The translations under genes and the position numbers were made by a program. The notes under the pieces were generated by a model that did no database searches, was not told the origin of the DNA, and saw only the letters and a program-made list of their open reading frames with translations. A DNA stretch of 64,000 bases, taken from assembly GCF_000189635.1 (NCBI RefSeq), contig NW_002476559.1:1426001-1490000 (forward strand). The letters run 5' to 3'. This DNA is from Tetrahymena thermophila SB210. Its lineage: Eukaryota; Ciliophora; Oligohymenophorea; Hymenostomatida; Tetrahymenidae. Below, piece after piece: positions 24,973 to 37,300 of this stretch (position 1 is its first letter; each line of letters starts with the position of its first letter).

Positions 24973-26563
24973 CCAAAGCTATCTATCAATTTCTTTCTTA
25001 ATTAATTTTTTATCAAAAAATTGATAGTAAAAGATACATATATGACTTATTAAGTTTGCTTTTTTAGTTTTTTTTTATTTATACTAATGATTACAAATAA
25101 ATATTGATTAAAAATATTAAAAAAAACTAATAAACTACTAATAGAAGATTATTCTATATCATGCATGATCAAAAGTTATCACAAAATTAGTTTCTTATCA
25201 GTACGTCAAAATCTTATTAAAAAAAATCTTTGATTGTTCCATTCAAAATATAATAAAAAATTTAAATCTATTCATTAAATTAAATTTGAAGTAAGTAAGA
25301 TAATTAAATTACATAAGTAATTAAAGTAATTAATTCTTCCAGAAAAAAATTTACATCTAAAAAAAAATTCTAAATTTGTTTAGTTGTTATTTAAATAAGC
25401 ATTTATTTATATGAATAAATTTACCAATTAAATTTAAAGATGATATCATTAATTTCTAAAGTAAAAAATAATATTCTTATTTAATTATTATTTAAAAATC
25501 TGCATCTATCTTTGAATAAACGAATAGAATAATGTAGATACTCTTTAATTAAAACAAATGAATTTCCAAAAGTTTTAATAGAGTTAATGGTTAATTTATT
25601 AAAAATTTATGGATTCTTAAAAATCCCTACAAAAAGTATTAATTTACGGGAATGCAAGGTTTAATTATTTTAAATATTTTAAATAGTGAAAAAGTTTGAG
25701 GTTATTTATAGTAAATGAGAAATTTAACTATTTTTTTAAAGTATTGTAATCTTTTAAAGCTTAATTTATATTGCCTAAATATCCTGAGGCCTTTTTAAAT
25801 TCTAATTAATAAATCCTAACAAATTTAGCTAGTTAATTAACAAAAATAAGACTAAACATACAAAAAATTTTATAAAAATGTATTTTTGGTAAATTTTAAA
25901 ACCTTAATTTATAAAACTTGAGAAAAATAAATGTAAATAAACGAAATTATAACATGAATAATAAGAATTTGAATAGAAGAATTAATTTATAATAAAATTT
26001 TTAGAATAATAAAGAAGGAAGAATAAAAAAAATAATAAAGTTAATTTATGAATTAATGAATTGCTTATCTTTTAAAAATTAGTAATACACAACACAGAGA
26101 TTACTATTGAACAAGAAGTTGTATCTATTTATTTAATTTAACAGAATTTGTTAAAGATATTAGATATGAAATTAAAAATTTAACTAAAGTGAGGAAGAGG
26201 AGGAATTAATTATTAACTAAGTTTATTACTACTTTCTTCACTCTTCTTTAATTTAATTTAAAATATTATAATAATAATGATTTATTGATTGATTTTTGTT
26301 TTATTATAGTTATAATTTGTGAATGAATCAAATATAAAAATGATTTTTGCTTTTTTGGTCATTTGCGTGGCAGCTAGCTTAATTAATTACTTACTTACTT
26401 ATATGTGCAATTAGAATAATCATTTTATGTTATAAAAATACTTTTATTATTTTACAATTAACTCGAAATTTTTTATAATATATGTATGTATGTGTTTTAA
26501 ATCATAAATAAGAGAGTGTCTGTCTCAATAAAAATATCAAATGACAGTCTTTAGATTTGTTTT
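24973..26563. other. AT-rich tandem spacer
   Basis: The spacer between the NAD kinase start and the exportin-1 stop, both minus strand. It is very AT-rich. No coding frame with plausible composition, RNA gene or repeat beyond short ATT/AAT runs is visible. It contains the NAD kinase promoter and the exportin-1 3' UTR. Confidence 0.55.
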
Positions 26564-29500
26564 TCATTGTGATTAAGGTATCTATTGCTATTATAATTAT
26601 TGTATTTCATTTTTATCATACAAGTGTTCATTATCATTAGAATACATAGTTAAGTTAATCAAATAATCTCTAAGTTCCACCTATTTATTTATTTGTTTTT
26701 ATTAGTTTTTTTAATTAAAATAAAATATATTTTTTAATTTAGAAAGTATGGTTTTTTATTGTTAATTTATTACCTTAAAATCATGAGGATTTTCGTATTT
26801 ATCAAATAAGTTCTTTATGTGGTATTAGGTTTTTTAGAGAGAAACATTACTAAAGTGATTAGAAAGAGCATTAGTTAAAAATTCATAAACATAAGTAGCA
26901 TTATCGATGGTTTATCCTTCTATGATGGGAACTGTCAACTATTAATAAAATATTTTTATAAAAATAATTCCAAATGTCAAATATGATTTTACGAATTGAG
27001 CTTTAACTATTCCGATGAGCATCTAGAAAATTGTACATTGTTATTTGAAACCACTTTTGTGGAAGCCATCAGTAAGGACTTCTACAATGTCCTTCAAGAT
27101 ATTTAAGTAGTAAATTTAATAGAATTAATTAGCAATTCCTTGATTTGTGTTAACTTACTGATAAATGAATTAAAAATAAATTAATTAATACTCATAAATA
27201 TCACTTAATTTAATATTACTTTCATAATGTAAATAAGGACATCTAAACCAATGTCTGAAATTTCAGTAATATGATGCTTGAAGGCCCAAACAATACAATC
27301 AATCATAGTCTTAAAAGAGTCACTTGGTATATTGAACAAAGCTATTTATGAAAATCAATATTAATATAATAAATTAATAAAAATGAATTAATACCTTCAA
27401 TTGCATTTTAAACTACAGCCTTCAAGAGTTTGAAGAAAGCAATACGGTGATCAGGGAAAGAACTAAAGTCTTTACTGATCATACCAAGAGTTGCCATGAA
27501 GATACCCTTGAGGGTGTCAGGGATCAAGGGTTGTATGTATTCGGCCATGTTTTCAAAAATAACTTGATAGAGAGTAAGAAGTTCAGGTTCTCTACAGTCT
27601 TCAAGGCAGTTAACATAGTCAACAAGCAATTATTACAAGGGTTCAATCAAACTTTGAGCAACAGTTGTGGGTTGGAATAAGGGAGTGTCTTTTTAATTCA
27701 TTATAAGTTAATATATAAAAATAGACTTAATTTTGAATACCTTTTCTGCACCACTTGAAGAAACATATGTAGAGCTTTATTATATCCTTTCTAATAGTTC
27801 TTTATTTCTTTACAGTAGAGTAGTTCATAACTTGCTTACCAACTTATTGCACTTGTTAGTTTATATTTTGGCTGTAGAATTTATATATTTCATTCATTCC
27901 CAAGCTAATTTGACCTTTTTAATAATAATAAATAAATTAATTTGCTTGAAACAATAAATAATAAATTTCAATAAATATTTTTTGGGGAATGTGATATTCA
28001 AAAAATATTTTAACATTTATTAAAATGAAATAGGAAGTTTATTATCATTAATTAATAAATTAGCTAACTTATTCTTTAATCAAGTAATTTTTGAAGTCAC
28101 TATGATTATAGTATTTAAGATAATTAATTACCTAAAATAAATACATAGCAGAATCCAACTGAGGAGCAAATTCTTTCATTTATTTTTAAGAACAAAGATA
28201 TTTGTTAAATAGCAACATCTTTATCGAGGATGGCAGGACTTTGTTGAGCATTGAATATAATTTGTTTCCAATTTTCTAATTGAGAACGGAGAGAAGATTC
28301 GAGATAAACTTATTGCTTTTGGCTATCAGATTCAGCATTAATAATATAGCCAATAGCTTCGTAAAAAGTGAGACGGTATTGAGGTTCAAGGATTGCAGCC
28401 TTTTCATCAATAGTTCTAATTAATGTTTGAATGTAAGGTTCTGTTTCATTCATCTTTGTTTGATTTTTAGAAACTTGAGTCTTTTCTTGTTAAGCTTTGA
28501 CAAATTCTTCTGCACATTTTTAACTAACAGTTAAGAAAGTATTTACAGCCATTTCCTAAAAATAGAAAAAAAATTAATATAAAATTCAAGACATATTTTG
28601 AATTATTCATTTATTTACCATAACACCAGGGAATGTTTCTCCCATGAATTCGAATAGCTTCTTAACAACGGTTCTTAAGAAAGACCAATTAGTTTTTAAA
28701 AAGACAGGATATTAACTAACGACATACATAATATTAGAAGCAACAACGGCCTTGCTTTCTTTTTGCTTTCTTGTGTCAGTCAAATTGAGAAGTCCCTATT
28801 AATTTTTAATTTTAATGAGTTATTCTTGGATCAAAAAAGAGAAAAAAAAAGCTTATTTTTAAGTATTTTTTATCTTTACCTTAATAACTTAAATTAGAAG
28901 AGCTCTTTCTTCTTCGCTCTTAACTGAGCCTGAAATAGAACCAATAGCCCAACATAAACTATTCAAATTATCGTAGCTCCATTCACTACCATCAAGCTTT
29001 ATTTATTAATTTTAAACAAATTTAGGTGATAAATAAGTAAACTAAATAGATTACTTGCTTTTCGAGCTTACTAAGGAGAATTCTACTCATATCTGACCAA
29101 TCAAGCTTGGAAAGATTGATCAAGATTTCCTTAAGAAGGTCGTAGAGCGAGTTATTTTCAGTATCAACTAATTCTTCTTTAACGGGAACACCTTCTTCAA
29201 TAACAATAAGCACTTCTTGGGGCTTAGCCATTCTGGAAATAATAATAGTTCTGACTTAGGTCATTATCTTAGGATAAATAGTCTTTTAAATAGTCATAGC
29301 GTCATTATTGGCCTCAGGAGTGAGATTCAATCTCATTACATTAAAGAATTGATTTGAGATTTAACCTCCATTTTAATTTTAAGTATTTTTTAATTTATTA
29401 GTCTTTTTATAGAAATCACTAGTGAAGAAATGCCAGAAATCAACGCAAGTCTTAAAAATATTTTCATCTTCGATTTCGTTAATTCCAACAATGTATTATA

Positions 29501-32054
29501 AACCTCTATCGATGCTTTCTACCATCATAACTCTGTCAGGATTTTAGAAGTCGTTTGCCAATTCTTCGATCCAATCCAAATGAGTTTAGAAAAATCTATT
29601 TTTATAAACAAATTTTTATGCATTAAAAACTAATTTGATATTTTAAATGCTCAAAATTATTTGTAAATTTGCAATTTATTTTATCTAAAAATTAATTGAT
29701 TAATTAATTAATTGTTTACGATGTCAAGAATATAACAATGCTAGTACAAATGCTATCAAACTTATCAATTTATCTAAACTAATTATGAGTTTGGAGTGTC
29801 TTTCCTATTTTAAATAAAATAAATAATTTTAATTATAATAATGGTTTTTTGTGATTTGTTTACTCTGATTTTGTAAGCTAATATTGTAAGGAAGAATTGA
29901 TTCAGAGATTTTTGTGATAAATTTAAAGTAAACATCAAGGATTTTGTTCTTCATTTTCAAAACTTCATTGGTATTTTGGCAAATATCTAGTTTCAATAGA
30001 ATAATTTCAGTTAAACATTTTATGGCAACTTCCTTAAAATCTGTTTAAACTACAAAGAAGAGGAAAATATCAGCCATATCAGTATCAATAATAAAACCTA
30101 AAGGAATCCAACTAAGATAAACATGGAAAGTTTCAAGACAAGCCTTTATTAAACTAGGTTTGACAGCATTTAAGTTTCTATAAATTAAGTAAATATTATT
30201 AGGAAAAAAGATAAAAGACAAATAAATATAATTAATTTACTGAGCTGAGTTAGAAGTAATGTAATAACAGAGTTCATAAATATGTTAGAATTACTCATTC
30301 ATAGTAGATTTCAATTAAATAATTTGTTAGCTGGTCATTTCATTCTTAGAATAATCGAAGATTTCTTCACTATTAAATATTATTAAATCTTAAATAAATC
30401 AATGAATCAAATTATTAAATAAAATAAAAACTATCTTTTTTCAATTTATTTCTTGCCAAAATTAGTGTTGCAAACATATTTGTCTCTTTTATATTAAAAT
30501 AACTAGTAATTTTTTATTTTTTTCTAATAATTTATTGCTTATTTTGTATTATTTTTGTCTTATATTTGTTATATCACTAATTTTAGGCTGCTTGCTATTG
30601 CTAAAATAACTTTGATAATTTCTTTTTGATGATTTATTCTGGGTTGTTTCTTTTAAGAGTGTTTTATTTAAAATTCTATTTATTTTTTTGTAGGCATGTA
30701 TATCTTTGTATCTTTTAAAATATAATAACTTTTGTTAATTTATTTATTTATTATTTATCTATTTATCGATCAATCTATCTATCTATCAATGTATATATCT
30801 ATTTTTGAATTAGATTTAAGTTTTCAACCTGTATACTAATTTTATTTATTTTATTGGTATCGAAATTAAATTGAAAAACGAATTGAATAATATATTTTTT
30901 AGTTTCTTTATGGTTTATTTTAGTTTTATATTGTTTGCATAAAGCTTACCTCAACATCTTGAGTAAGTGGAGGGAATTTTCGCAAATATTGGGGTCTGTT
31001 CTTGAGGTTTAGCAGATATCAGGGATAAAGTTCTTCCATGTAGAATTCCATTCAAATTTTAAAATTTAAATGATTATAGAGTTGCATTTATTTAATAGTG
31101 TTAATGAATCTCTAGTGGGATTAGGCTATTGACTTTACCTAAATACAAAAGCTAAGATGTAGTTCTTTAAATTTTCTTGGGTTTGTTGAGGGAGAGCTTA
31201 CCATTTTTACTTTTTTAAAATTAGAAAAAGATCATAAATAATTGAAAGCAAGCTAGCTACTAATAAAGCTTTTTATATTGCTACTAAATCCTACTTAAAA
31301 ATGTAATTTTTATTATAATTAATATCTAAATAAGTTAATTGATGCCTTTTTACTGCTTCCTTTGAAAAATTTGCTCGCTTAAATGCTCAAAACTAAAAAA
31401 AATTTGGTAAAATATTTTAAAGTAAACTTGTCTATAAAGAGAGTAGGATTTTAGTGCAAGCTAGAAATTTGCATATGAAACATATGAATGATTTAAGCAA
31501 AATTACCTTGATAGTATCTTCCATCAATACTAAAGTAAGAATTTTAGTTTGATAATCGCTAGAAGTCTCTAAAACAATATCTACATTGACCCAAAATTCA
31601 GTGTTCTCTTTAAGGTCTTTCCAAACTTGCTGAGCCATCTGCATCTATTTATTTACAAATAAGCAAAAAATCAAACAATTTTCATAAATTTAGCACATAA
31701 AATTAAAAAAACAAGGAAAAATCTATAAAGTTAATTCGTTTAAGCTCTTTTACAGCTTATTTAAAATGCTGAATTAACTGATTTTAATATTTCCCTTTTG
31801 CAAAATAGCAGCATTCTGCTTAAAAAATTTTTTTTGTGGATTTTTTGCCTGAATTGTGAGCTATTTAATTATTTTTTTATTAGGCTGGTAGAGGAATATC
31901 GAAAATTATGTCAAAACAAAAAGTAATATCAAACCTTTTAATTATCACCACATGCCATCAGCTTTGTAACCTAGTCAAGGATTTGCACCTTTTGCTAATC
32001 AAGCTTTTAAGATTGGAAAAGACTTTATATTTCAGGAGGATAGTTTTACATCAT
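26564..32054 (-). CDS. exportin-1 (CRM1), leucine-rich NES export receptor
   Basis: Sixteen exons (26564-26680, 26774-26938, 26993-27157, 27220-27341, 27395-27688, 27741-27914, 28132-28555, 28619-28795, 28880-28996, 29055-29595, 29720-29804, 29864-30177, 30241-30369, 30950-31209, 31507-31644, 31935-32054) total 3342 nt, 1113 residues (human 1071), phases matching throughout. CRM1 binds RanGTP and leucine-rich export signals and carries cargo through nuclear pores. Diagnostic segments include [12 protein letters not shown] near the N-terminus, [14 protein letters not shown], the NES-groove helices with [15 protein letters not shown] and [13 protein letters not shown], then [11 protein letters not shown] and a C-terminal acidic/Gln tail. 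The residue matching human Cys528 is Thr574 (LLNLTDT), codon at 28778-28780. The start is fixed by an in-frame TGA just upstream of the double Met. Confidence 0.95.
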
Positions 32055-34379
32055 AACCTATTACAATCAGTTCTTATATGCACTTACTTAATTACTTGCT
32101 TCTTTTTAATTTTTTTGTTTCTTTTGTATTTATTCTTGTTTATCTTTTGTTTTAGATCTTGTTTCTTAATTTTTGCTTTCTTTCTTTATTTCTTTCTTCT
32201 TTTTATTATTAATTTTTTTTCTTTTTTGCTTTTTATTACTTTCTTGTTTGATATACTTGTGTTTTTATTTGATTTATTTATTGATTGATTGCCTCCTCCT
32301 AAATATTCTTTGATTTTGCATAACTAATTGTCAAAGTTCTAAATTATAATTAACCTTTCTCTTTACTTTTAATAATTAATTAATCATTTTTCAATCTAAA
32401 GATTTAAAAGGCATGCAGGCATAAAAACATTCCATTCATTCATTTCATATCTTATATTATTATTTTTGTATGCATCTGGCTATATCAGCTTGATTAATTT
32501 CTAATATCTTTGTTTTTTTTAATTAAGGCGCTCTTCTCATAGATAAGCATCTATTGCAATGATTTTAAATTCTATACAAAATGAGTGTTAAAATTTTTGG
32601 ATCTTCTTATTTATATTCTCAAATTATTATTTATTCATTTTATTACATTTTTATTCTGCAAACTAAATCTTCCTTATAAAAATTCATGACATTATTAATA
32701 TTATCAGAATCTTTTCTCATCTTAATGAACTAGCAAACAAACATCAAATCATTTAAGCATGCATCTTTATTTTAAGAATTTTAGCTTGAGTTAAAGTAAC
32801 TTTTATTAGTCCCTAATAGAAGTAAAGATTTAAATTAAATTATTTTATTCAATATTAATATAAATTATGTCAATAATAGTTTTACTATTAATAGCATTTT
32901 GTTTAAATGGAATTATTTATTGTTAACACATCACTAATTTTGCAGGCAGAAAGGTTATTAATAAGTAATTTTTTTACTATGATAAAATTAAAACATTTAG
33001 AGAATTACAGAGTATTTTAACATATTAATTATAAAGTTTTAAAATATATTCTACCAAACAAAATTTTGCTTCTTTAGTCTAAAGGGTCTAAAATTGAAAG
33101 GGAAACATTTTTACACATTAATTTTTTAATAATATTTACATAAGCTTTTAAAATTTTAAAGGAGACATTAAATTTATTTGATAGAGACATTTACAACATA
33201 AGGTATAAATTTATGGTAAAGGATAATTTAAATTAATTTTCATGTTTCAATTTAAGTAATAAAAAATAATACGATGAGTGAATAAATCTATATGACTTGT
33301 AAACAAAGATTAAAATTTTAACTATTTTAAATTTTTTTGATAAGCCAAATTAAAAATCTATTCTTGAAATACATTTTAAATATCAAAAAAATAAATAAAT
33401 AAAACGGTTTGAGCAAAAATAAGTAAAGAAATAGATTTTTATTATCACATTAAAAGAATTTGAATTTTATACTAAATATTAGCGAAGATGCTGGAATAGG
33501 AAAAAATTTTAACATATTTTACTTGCTTAGCTTTAAAATTATGAATAATAATTTATTCTATTTAAATTTACACTAGGATATAGATAAAAGGTGAATTAAC
33601 AAATAAAAGCAAATATACTTGAATGATAACTAATTGTCAAATCAGAAATATAAGAAGTTAATGCATTTACATCTATCTATCATATAAACATTGCAATTTA
33701 AGCTTAAAAAGAAATTTATTTATCTAAGTTTTATAAATAACAGATGTGGTAATTATTTAAAATAAGAGTAAATCAAGAAAAAGGAGGTTTATTTTTTACA
33801 TACAAATTAAGCTGATAACTTTCAACGGATATATTAATTCATTCATTCATTTACAAATAGAACTTATAAAACAGAAATTTTTCTGTATCATGCATTTTTT
33901 AATGGAACTCTTAATTTTATATGTAAAAACTAAGAAATCTTTATACAACAATTATTATTTTTGTTAAATAATTTGAAATTAATGTAATAATTCATTTATT
34001 TATTTATTTGCTTTATCCATTAAATAAATAAAGCAAAAAAGCTATCAACCAATCTATCTTAAATCAACCGATTAAAGTGAAAAAAAAACAAAACAAAAAA
34101 AATACATTAATTATTGATTTATTTCAATTTAATTTTTATATTTAGGAGGGTATAAACTAAACAAGTTATAGCATTCAACTGTATCCTCAAATACAATTTT
34201 CATTCAGCAAAATATTCTAAATATATAAAATTAAATTAGGAGATTTAGCTAGCTACATCCATTTTAAATAGTTATTTAGTGCAACGATAGCAATAACTCA
34301 TTAAAAGAATCTCTGTAAACGTTCAAGTCACTTAGATTAAAAAATAAGGATAAGTAAAAAATCAATAAGCATAAATAAA
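32055..34379. other. AT-rich divergent spacer
   Basis: About 2.3 kb between the start codons of exportin-1 (-) and the long coiled-coil gene (+). The left 250 bases are T/C-rich on the + strand, opposite the likely exportin 5' UTR. The rest is A/T tracts. No gene or RNA was recognised; both promoters must lie here. Confidence 0.5.
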
Positions 34380-37300
34380 ATGGATGATTTAAAAACAAGA
34401 GATTCAATAACTTCTGTTATCAAATAATCATTTTATTAAATTTTAGATGATCCCAATATGAAATGTCTAAAAGAAAATGAATATTCTTGCAATCAAATCT
34501 TATAAAGAATGACAGAATTGTTTTTTGATATCTTTGAGTCTGAGAGATAAACGCAAAGTCAGTAACTCAAATCTTAATACACTATGCTTAAGGAATATTG
34601 CTAAAATATTTCTCATGAAAAATTCGAGGTATTTATCTATTTTTTCTTCAATTCTAATTAATTAATTTGCCAAAGATTTAGCTCGCACTAAAATTTTTTA
34701 GAATTACTATTTGCAAATTTTTAAAGCAATTGCTTGAGTAAATAGAGTAACAAAACAACTTTTTCATTATAAAGATTCAAAGGGAACTTCAAAATGAGAT
34801 TCTTTAGATGAGCGAAGAACATGATAAGATTCATTCAACGAATGCAATTTTGAATGAAGAAATAAGCATGCTAAAAATAAAAAATGAACATCTTTAAATG
34901 GAAAACAAACGAATAGCTTCTGAATAAGAGATATTAATCTGTTAAATAAACGAATAAAGAGCTACATTCTAAAAAAATCTAGAAGAAATGGAAATGATCA
35001 GCAGTGAGTTAAAAATAGAATTGGATCTCTACAAAGACAGAATAAAAAAATTAGAAGCCACAAATGAAAAGCAGCATTAACAGATAAGAGAATATTCAAT
35101 GTCGATTTAAAAGTAGTAGAATAAAATTAAAGAAACAGAAAATTAGTATCTCATTGAGTCTCAAATAAAGGGTCGTCATTTAAACGAATTAGAGTTATGC
35201 TAGAAAAACATAAGAGAGCTTGAGTTACTTCTAAGATAGTCTAACGAAGCAAATACTAAGCAGAATGAAGAAATCAGGTTGAATTAGAACCAATTATAAG
35301 AGCTAGATAAGCAAATAAAGTCTCTAGAAAATCAGTTGAACGATAAGAAAAAAGAAAATCTTTTGATCCAAAAATAGCATGAGCAAATTATTGCAATAAA
35401 TGAAGAAAACTAAAAAAAGTTTATCCTCAATACAGTCAATAAATACAAAGAAAAAATTTAATTGTATAAAAACAAATTACAAGAATACTAAGAAAAGTAA
35501 GAAGAGCAAAATAAGCAAATTTACTAACTCCAACTGCAAGACAATGAAGAAAAAAATGGTTATTAAAAGTAAATATAGCATATTGAATCATAGATTTCTC
35601 AAGTCCAAGCATAATACGAAGCAGTTATTTCAAGTATCAAGCAGAATTCCAAGGTATTTTAATTATTTCTCAATTAAATAAAGCACAGCAAATAAATATT
35701 TTTCAATATTTTCTCGAAAAAACCAAAAAAATAAATCATAAAAGTTGATTAGTTAAAATGTATAAAAATTACATCGTAAATAAATCTATATTGAAAATTC
35801 TTTAAATAGATGAATAGGTTTTATTTAAATGATTAATCAAAATCTCTTACTTTAAAATTTTATCATAGCAAAAATACCTCAAATAAATCTGCAAGTTTCA
35901 TATTATTTAAAAAGCTTAAAATATTTTATTTTTTTGGAAATTTAGTTGTTAAATCTGATTGATATTTTCTTGTCTTTTCAAAGCTATGAATTAATATAAA
36001 AATTAGAGTTTATATACAAGAAAAGTAGAAAAAAGTGAAATCTTTTATCAATTAATTTAATTTTGAAACATTTAAATTAAGTAAAAAAAGTTTAAAGAAA
36101 TCATTTTTAAAAATACTGTTTTAAAATAAAAGCAAAGTAAAAAGAACTTTGATTAAGAATGCATTTTAGAGAAAAGTGTTTGTTAATAATTTTATATCAT
36201 TTTTAAAATTAAAGAAGATCAAATAATAATTCTAAATTTAATTTAATAACAAGATATTATTTTTATCAAGATTTATTAATGAATTTAACATTTTATTATT
36301 CGTTAAGAAGTATTATTTCTTGAACTTTTAAAACTTATTTAATATAGGTTGAACTAGAAAATTAAAAAGAAGGGTTTGAAAAAAATTTACAACTTCAGGA
36401 GCTGTAATTTAAGCAAGAGATGAAGCAAATGGAAATGCAAATGAAAGATAAAATTAAAAGTATTGAAGATAGTACCATATCTAGGGAGTAGTTTGAAGCT
36501 GTTAAGAAAGAAAAGCAAGAGATTCTGGAAAAGAGCGAAAAAGATAAAAACAATACTGTTAATGAATTAAATAATACGATTAAATAATAGCAACAATAGA
36601 TTGAAAAGCTAAAAGATTAAATTAGTTCTTTGAATTATAACTTATCTTAAAGCGAGATTTCATAGAATAAATGTAGATAATATGAAGAAGAGATCTAAAA
36701 ATTAAATCAAGATCTCTGTAAAAAGTAGAGTTTACTCAGTGAACAAAAAGATAAGATTAAGCAAGCACAATATGAATTGGATAGCAAGGAAAGAGAAAAC
36801 TAGCTATTACAAGAAGATATAAAGAATTTAGAAGAACAGAATTAAGAGATATAAAGTAAATTCAAAGACATTGAAAGGAAATTAAATTAATAGATTAAAC
36901 AACTTAAAGATAAAGCAGAAAATCAATGTTAAGAAAACTATAAATTAAATATTGAATTGAGGGAGATTAGGAAAGAGTAGGAGTTTGAGAAAAAACAAAA
37001 TCAAGATATGATGCTTTTATTGGAGAAACGCTAATAAGGGATTACTGTTGATATGAATGAAATTCAATCTTTAAGAAGCAATAACATTGTTTTGTAAGGT
37101 AAACTAGAGAATTTAAATGCCAAGCTAAATGATTCAAAAGACTCATAGGAGTAAATTAAAAAGGAAAAAGAGTATTTATCTAGTTTGGTGGAGTAATAAA
37201 GCAAAAAGCTAAGGAATGCTGAAGATTTAAAGATAAAATTTAGTATTAAAATAAAGTAGTTGATGAAAACCATTTAATATCTTAAAGAAGATCTCAATAA

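Noticed and set aside
24789..25001. 70-residue plus-strand ORF
   Set aside because: Complement of the NAD kinase first exon, which has polar, protein-like composition and joins the enzyme in phase.
27447..27957. Two plus-strand ORFs of 74-77 residues
   Set aside because: They are antisense to well-conserved exportin-1 exons.
31908..32288. 126-residue plus-strand ORF, strongly hydrophobic
   Set aside because: It lies antisense to the first exon and 5' flank of exportin-1. Its Phe/Leu-rich C-terminus is just the reading of a T-rich tract, and the exportin frame explains the left part.
35400..35681. 93-residue Lys-rich plus-strand ORF
   Set aside because: It is a shifted frame inside exon 2 of the long coiled-coil gene; the ciliate-code frame with heptads is the real one.
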